Of a DNA stretch of 64,000 nucleotides, positions 60,158-64,000 are shown in pieces; positions within the stretch are counted from its first letter, which is position 1; every line of letters begins with the position of its first letter. The translations under genes were made by a program, and so were the position numbers. Source of the DNA: Spartobacteria bacterium (GTDB lineage: Bacteria; Verrucomicrobiota; Verrucomicrobiia; Chthoniobacterales; UBA6821); contig CANIVT010000004.1 of NCBI GenBank assembly GCA_947471565.1, positions 1 to 64,000 of the forward strand. Direction: 5' to 3'. The notes beneath the pieces are model-generated. The model saw nothing but the letters and a program-made list of their open reading frames with translations. It did no database searches and was not told the DNA's origin.

Positions 60158-60173
60158 TGTTCCATGTGGAACA
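60158..60173. promoter_or_regulatory. ParB-binding-site-like palindrome at the mnmG start
   Basis: TGTTCCATGTGGAACA, reverse complement of the internal mnmG site, 5 bases upstream of the start codon, where a ribosome binding site would normally be. A damaged half-site, TGTTTTGTGGAACA, lies further out at 60295-60308. Confidence 0.55.
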
Positions 60174-60604
60174 TTTCTTAAGTTGCTTATTATTATCTGT
60201 TTAAGAATAAAATGCCGGTTTTGCGTTTTCTACTCTTGGGAAATGAATTTCTTGTGAACGCCTTGGTAAGAATTGTTGTTTTTACCGAACAACCTGTTTT
60301 GTGGAACATCGGATCAGTTCATCGTCACCAAGGGTCATGGGTTCGTTCACAGCGGGAAAATGCAGAAAACTCCTGTAGTGAAAGGAGGATACGGGGGAAA
60401 GGTCCCCGTCGTTCACACAATTATTAAGAAGAATCTTCCGGGATTGAAAACCATCCAATCTATCACCTTGGGAATAACCCTGAAAACGAAGGGACGGAGC
60501 GGCATCGTGGAAAGGCATCGTGGAAACCGCGATTGTAGCATGGCATGCGTCGGGAAGAAATCTTTCAGCAGGTAAAAGGATCCACTACGTTTTAGCCGCT
60601 ACCC
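60174..60604. other. Divergent intergenic region with AT-rich segment, hairpin and tandem repeat
   Basis: Gene-free gap between divergent mnmG and the OmpA-family gene. It holds an AT-rich part (about 60174-60290), the damaged ParB-like half-site (60295-60308), a hairpin ACGGGG/CCCCGT (60391-60409) and a perfect 13-bp tandem duplication GGCATCGTGGAAA (60501-60526). I see no clear DnaA boxes, so an origin of replication is not claimed. Confidence 0.5.
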
Positions 60605-61549
60605 ATGAAAGGAAGTTCCTCCACCATGATTCCCGAGTCAGGAGGGAAAGGACGGTTTGCTGTTTGGTTTGTGATGGCCGTGGTGATCTCGCTGGCAGCG
60701 CACATGATCTTTTTCGAACACTCCAAGGAATGGAGGATTGGCGGATTCTCTGCGGAATCCTACGACATGATCGTGCCAAGAACCTTCCGCATGAAGCATG
60801 TGGAGATCGATCCCGCTACCTTGGAGGAACCAGCCCAGCAACCAACGGAAACAAAGAGGGAACCTCGCCCGATCGAACTACCCCCGGAAAAGCCGGTTCT
60901 CGAAACGCGGAATACTCGGGAGGGAAAAACCAGCTCCGTCATGAAGGAACCGAGGCTGGATACAGAACGCCCGATAGCAGATGTCAACAAGGCGGTGGAA
61001 CAAGGACTGCGTCTCGATGAAAAAGCGATGAATCAGCTCCTGGAGGGGAGTCGCAATGCGCCGTCTCTTCCAATCGATCCTTTGAAAGATCTCGCAGGAG
61101 GGACAGGGAGTTCGTCGACCATACCTACATTCAGTTCCCTGGATACCCTCCTCGAGGGAAAGGAAATGCTGACTTCAGCGACAGCCCCCATCCTGATGCC
61201 GACGGATCTCCTCTTCGGATATGATTCGACCACGCTCAAGCCCGAAGCGGCAAAGTCGATGGAAAAACTCGGCATCTTGATCAAAAGGAATGACAGAGCC
61301 CGTTTTCGGATCGAGGGACATACAGATGCCTTCGGAAGCAACGACTACAACATTGCTTTGAGCCTCCGCCGCGCCGAGGAAGTGAAGGCTTGGCTGGTCA
61401 GAACGATGGGGATCGATCCATCACGGATCACCACAGCGGGTCTGGGCAAAGCCCGTCTTCTGGTACCTGGAACGGGATCCATCGATCAACAGCAGCTGAA
61501 TCGGCGCGTGGAAATCGTCATCACCCAGGCTGGAAACCTGAACCCATGA
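60605..61549 (+). CDS. OmpA-family peptidoglycan-binding protein
   Basis: 314 residues. An N-terminal membrane helix (about 18-37, FAVWFVMAVVISLAAHMIFF) anchors it; a charged, proline-rich linker follows (about 60-130). The C-terminal OmpA domain (about 195-310) has LLFGYDSTTLKPEAAKSMEKL, FRIEGHTDAFGSNDYNIALSL and NRRVEIVITQ, binding peptidoglycan. As there is one membrane helix and no barrel, this is a MotB/Pal-like envelope protein rather than a porin. Its stop overlaps the glnD start by 4 bases. Confidence 0.9.
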   Translation: MKGSSSTMIPESGGKGRFAVWFVMAVVISLAAHMIFFEHSKEWRIGGFSAESYDMIVPRTFRMKHVEIDPATLEEPAQQPTETKREPRPIELPPEKPVLETRNTREGKTSSVMKEPRLDTERPIADVNKAVEQGLRLDEKAMNQLLEGSRNAPSLPIDPLKDLAGGTGSSSTIPTFSSLDTLLEGKEMLTSATAPILMPTDLLFGYDSTTLKPEAAKSMEKLGILIKRNDRARFRIEGHTDAFGSNDYNIALSLRRAEEVKAWLVRTMGIDPSRITTAGLGKARLLVPGTGSIDQQQLNRRVEIVITQAGNLNP

Positions 61550-64000
61550 GCGGAAACGATCTTCTCGGAGCACAGCACGACCGCGTGCATCGCGAGGTGG
61601 CTGCGCAACTCGCGATCGTGATGGACGGGGAACGAGAACTTCCTGTCGCCAAATTGCAAAGCTTCCGCAAAAAGGAGGAGCATCGTCTCAAGCTCTGGCA
61701 TCGTGCCGGAGGAGGAGGAAAGGAAATCGCCGCGCGCCGCACGGAACTTGTCGATATTCTGTTCCGGGAAATTTTCCGACATGCGGTGCGGACGGTCTCG
61801 GGAAATGCCGAAATTTCCGGACTGCTCGCGGCGGCTTTCGGAGGATACGGGCGAAGAGAACTCAACCCATTCAGCGATGTCGACGTGTCATTCCTCCATG
61901 TGGGTCCGAAGCCAACGGATCAGATGGAGAAGATCATTTCCGCCTGCCTTATGGCCCTCTGGGATCTGGGGTTCAAAGTGGGTCATGCCACGCGGTCGGT
62001 CAAAGGGGCCATCGAGAGAGCGAACGCCGACATGGTCACCAAGACCGCCATGATCGAGAGTCGCCTGCTGGCGGGGGACAAAAAACTCTTCGACGCATTC
62101 CGAAAAGAATTCGAGTCATCATGCGTCCGCGGCAAGGAGAAGGACTACATCGCATTCCGAATCGAGAACCTGAAGGAACTGAGAGGACGCTACGGGGCCA
62201 GCGTCTTCATGCAGGAGCCCAATATCAAATCGGGGTGCGGCGGCCTGCGTGACTACCAGAATCTCCTTTGGACCGGTGCTTTCCACTCTGGCGCGACCAC
62301 CACGGCCAAGATGGTCGATCAGAAAATTCTCCGCGACAAGGAGCGCCGCTCGCTGGAGGAAGCCCATGATTTTCTGCTGCGCGTGCGCACGGAAATGCAC
62401 TACCAGACCGGCCGCGCCTCGGATCAGCTCACTCTCCAGCTGCAGGGAAAGGTGGCCACCGCACTGGGTTATCCGGAAAAAAGCATCCTTCGCCGTTGTG
62501 AGGCCTTCATGCGCGACTATTACAGCCATACGCGCACGGTTCACCTGGTAACGACACTGGCGCTGGCCCGGATCCGCGAGGAACGGGGCATGAAGCCCGG
62601 CATCCTGGCCAAGTTCCTCGGGAAGCGGCCCGAGAAGGCCGGGGCGTTCGTGATCACCAACGGCGAGATCTACCCGACGGCCCGCGATATCTTCAACAAG
62701 GAGCCGGCCCTCATGATGAAGGCCTTTCATCTTGCCCAGACCAGGGAGCTGGGGTTTTCCGCGGAACTTGGTGATCTTATCAAACGGCGCCTCCAACTTG
62801 TCGACAGGACATACCGCTACGACAAGGAGATCCGCACCGTCTTCCTCTCGATCCTCTCATCAAAGGGACAGGTCGGCCGGATCCTGCGGCTCATGCATGA
62901 CCTCGGTTTCCTCGGAAAATACCTTCCCGAGTTCGAGCCGCTGACCTGTCTCGTACAGCACGAGTTCTTCCACCGCTACACGGCCGACGAGCACACGCTC
63001 CGTTGTGTGGAGAAGATCGATGAACTGCTCTTCACCGCCAACCCGAAGCTGACGCGATACGGGGAGATTTTTCGCCATATCGGGGATGCCGCCGTGCTTT
63101 ATCTCGCGATGCTCCTACACGATGCAGGCAAAGCCGCCAATACCAAGAGGCACGAAGAGGCCAGCGCCCTCTCCGCCCAGCGAGTTGCACGACGGCTCCA
63201 ACTCACTCCCGCCCGGAAAAAAATGCTCATCACGTTGGTCTCCGACCATGGAGAAATGAGCGCCATGGCGCGGACGCGTAATGTGGAGGATCCGGCCACC
63301 GTCTCGGAATTCGCCGAAATTGTCCGCGATCCCGACATGCTCGACGCGCTGATGGTCATCACGCTCGCGGACGGGATGGGGACAAGCGACGAGGGATGGA
63401 GCGACTGGAAGGAGCAGATGGTCTGGCGGCTCTATCACCAGACCAAGGAATACATTGCCGACAGTGAAGGCTTCCTTGCCGAGCGCGCCCAGCGGCGCGA
63501 GGAACTCCACGGCGAGGTGACGCGATTGTTACCCGCTGAATTCACGGAGGAGTTGGAGGCACATTTTTCCGGAATGGAGGAACGCTATTTCCTGAGCCAC
63601 GACGCCCGCGAGATCGGTCGGCACATCCGGCTTTTCCGACGTTTCTTCACGGAGGGTCTCGGGAAAGAGGGGACCAATCTCGACGCCGTGGTCGAGTGGA
63701 TTGACCATGCCGAGGCCGGCCATGCCGAGGTACTCGTCTGCGGATGGGATCGGGAACGGCTCCTGGAGCGCATCTCCGCGGCATTCCTCGAGGCGGGAAT
63801 CAACATCCTTGGGGCTGACATCAACACGAGAGCCGACGGTCTTGTCCTCGATATCTTCCGCGTCTCCAACCACCGGAATGAACCACTTCCCAAACAGCGT
63901 GACCGAGACCGCTTTGAGAAGAGGCTCGAGGAATTGCTTTCCCTCCCCGGCAGCCGGGCTCTACCAAAGTCGAAACGGCCGGTCCATGTCCGTGAGGAGA
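61546..64000 (+). CDS. glnD: Bifunctional [protein-PII] uridylyltransferase/uridylyl-removing enzyme, partial
   Basis: Nitrogen-status sensor that adds UMP to PII when glutamine is low and removes it when glutamine is high. The ATG at 61546 overlaps the previous stop; 818 residues lie within the window and the frame is still open. N-terminal nucleotidyltransferase motif GGYGRRELNPFSDVD (99-113, catalytic aspartates D111 and D113), HD-domain phosphodiesterase site LLHDAGKAAN (H525, D526) and the first ACT domain (from about 728, VLVCGWDRERLLERISAAFL) are visible. The second ACT domain, which usually binds glutamine, lies beyond the edge. Confidence 0.93.
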   Translation, partial: MSGNDLLGAQHDRVHREVAAQLAIVMDGERELPVAKLQSFRKKEEHRLKLWHRAGGGGKEIAARRTELVDILFREIFRHAVRTVSGNAEISGLLAAAFGGYGRRELNPFSDVDVSFLHVGPKPTDQMEKIISACLMALWDLGFKVGHATRSVKGAIERANADMVTKTAMIESRLLAGDKKLFDAFRKEFESSCVRGKEKDYIAFRIENLKELRGRYGASVFMQEPNIKSGCGGLRDYQNLLWTGAFHSGATTTAKMVDQKILRDKERRSLEEAHDFLLRVRTEMHYQTGRASDQLTLQLQGKVATALGYPEKSILRRCEAFMRDYYSHTRTVHLVTTLALARIREERGMKPGILAKFLGKRPEKAGAFVITNGEIYPTARDIFNKEPALMMKAFHLAQTRELGFSAELGDLIKRRLQLVDRTYRYDKEIRTVFLSILSSKGQVGRILRLMHDLGFLGKYLPEFEPLTCLVQHEFFHRYTADEHTLRCVEKIDELLFTANPKLTRYGEIFRHIGDAAVLYLAMLLHDAGKAANTKRHEEASALSAQRVARRLQLTPARKKMLITLVSDHGEMSAMARTRNVEDPATVSEFAEIVRDPDMLDALMVITLADGMGTSDEGWSDWKEQMVWRLYHQTKEYIADSEGFLAERAQRREELHGEVTRLLPAEFTEELEAHFSGMEERYFLSHDAREIGRHIRLFRRFFTEGLGKEGTNLDAVVEWIDHAEAGHAEVLVCGWDRERLLERISAAFLEAGINILGADINTRADGLVLDIFRVSNHRNEPLPKQRDRDRFEKRLEELLSLPGSRALPKSKRPVHVREE

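Noticed and set aside
60212-60575. Two small frames in the mnmG/OmpA gap
   Set aside because: No ribosome binding site, and the product contains the translated tandem duplication; no family resemblance.
60153-60604. Replication origin at the mnmG gap
   Set aside because: No recognisable DnaA boxes and no dnaA or dnaN nearby; the parS-like sites alone do not justify the call.

Overview
This is a GC-rich, gene-dense bacterial chromosome segment. It carries no rRNA, tRNA, insertion sequence or CRISPR array that I can recognise. Gene content, family variants (a CobA-HemD fusion, a CcsA with a large N-terminal extension, GAF-SpoIIE plus STAS proteins, several paralogue-poor housekeeping genes) and the style of the intergenic repeats suggest a Gram-negative member of the PVC group, most likely Verrucomicrobiota. 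That placement is inference from family resemblance, not from a marker gene comparison.

1-12.9 kb is a compact forward cluster for tetrapyrrole synthesis with cytochrome c maturation inside it: hemE, hemN, hemY, hemH, a small lipoprotein, resB, ccsA, hemX, hemA, hemC and a cobA-hemD fusion. Many joints are 4-base ATGA overlaps. It lacks hemL and hemB. 13-19.5 kb continues forward with hpf, scpA, scpB, a chorismate mutase carrying a shrunken prephenate-dehydratase-like tail, a STAS protein with a GAF-SpoIIE phosphatase (a partner-switching pair), grpE and dnaJ.

19.6-36.1 kb is mixed and mostly reverse: an amidase lipoprotein, hisF, a conserved-looking membrane-anchored protein, trhO, a small HTH-like protein, a nitroreductase, dxs, xseB, a membrane glycosyltransferase, an NtrC-type regulator, an SDR protein, rpsU, an MBL hydrolase with an extra N-terminal domain, and a 1210-residue TerB-like/ABCG exporter fusion. 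36-44.3 kb has a YmdB-type phosphoesterase, a second amidase, a lone parA, pyrE, a UbiA prenyltransferase, a proline-rich exported protein, an APC permease and a small lipoprotein.

44.3-50.1 kb is the accessory part: a ParE-type toxin-antitoxin pair, an FMN reductase, a self-inhibited Fic protein with a divergent small gene, small unknown proteins, and an AT-richer nuclease/helicase of the DUF2075 type. 50-64 kb returns to housekeeping: secA, a HEAT-repeat/RNA-methyltransferase fusion, tadA, rpe, lpdA, a second STAS protein, mnmG, an OmpA-family protein and glnD, which runs off the window.

Three features fit no ordinary gene annotation. (i) At least eight families of short-period (7-8 nt) intergenic repeats occur, often as inverted pairs, and six protein stop codons lie inside them. 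(ii) Two dense hairpin arrays (20.43-20.57 and 40.80-40.88 kb) look like structured RNA or mobile hairpin elements. (iii) Two identical 16-bp ParB-site-like palindromes lie at the start of and inside mnmG; the inner one encodes part of a local insertion in the enzyme. The window has a parA but no parB.
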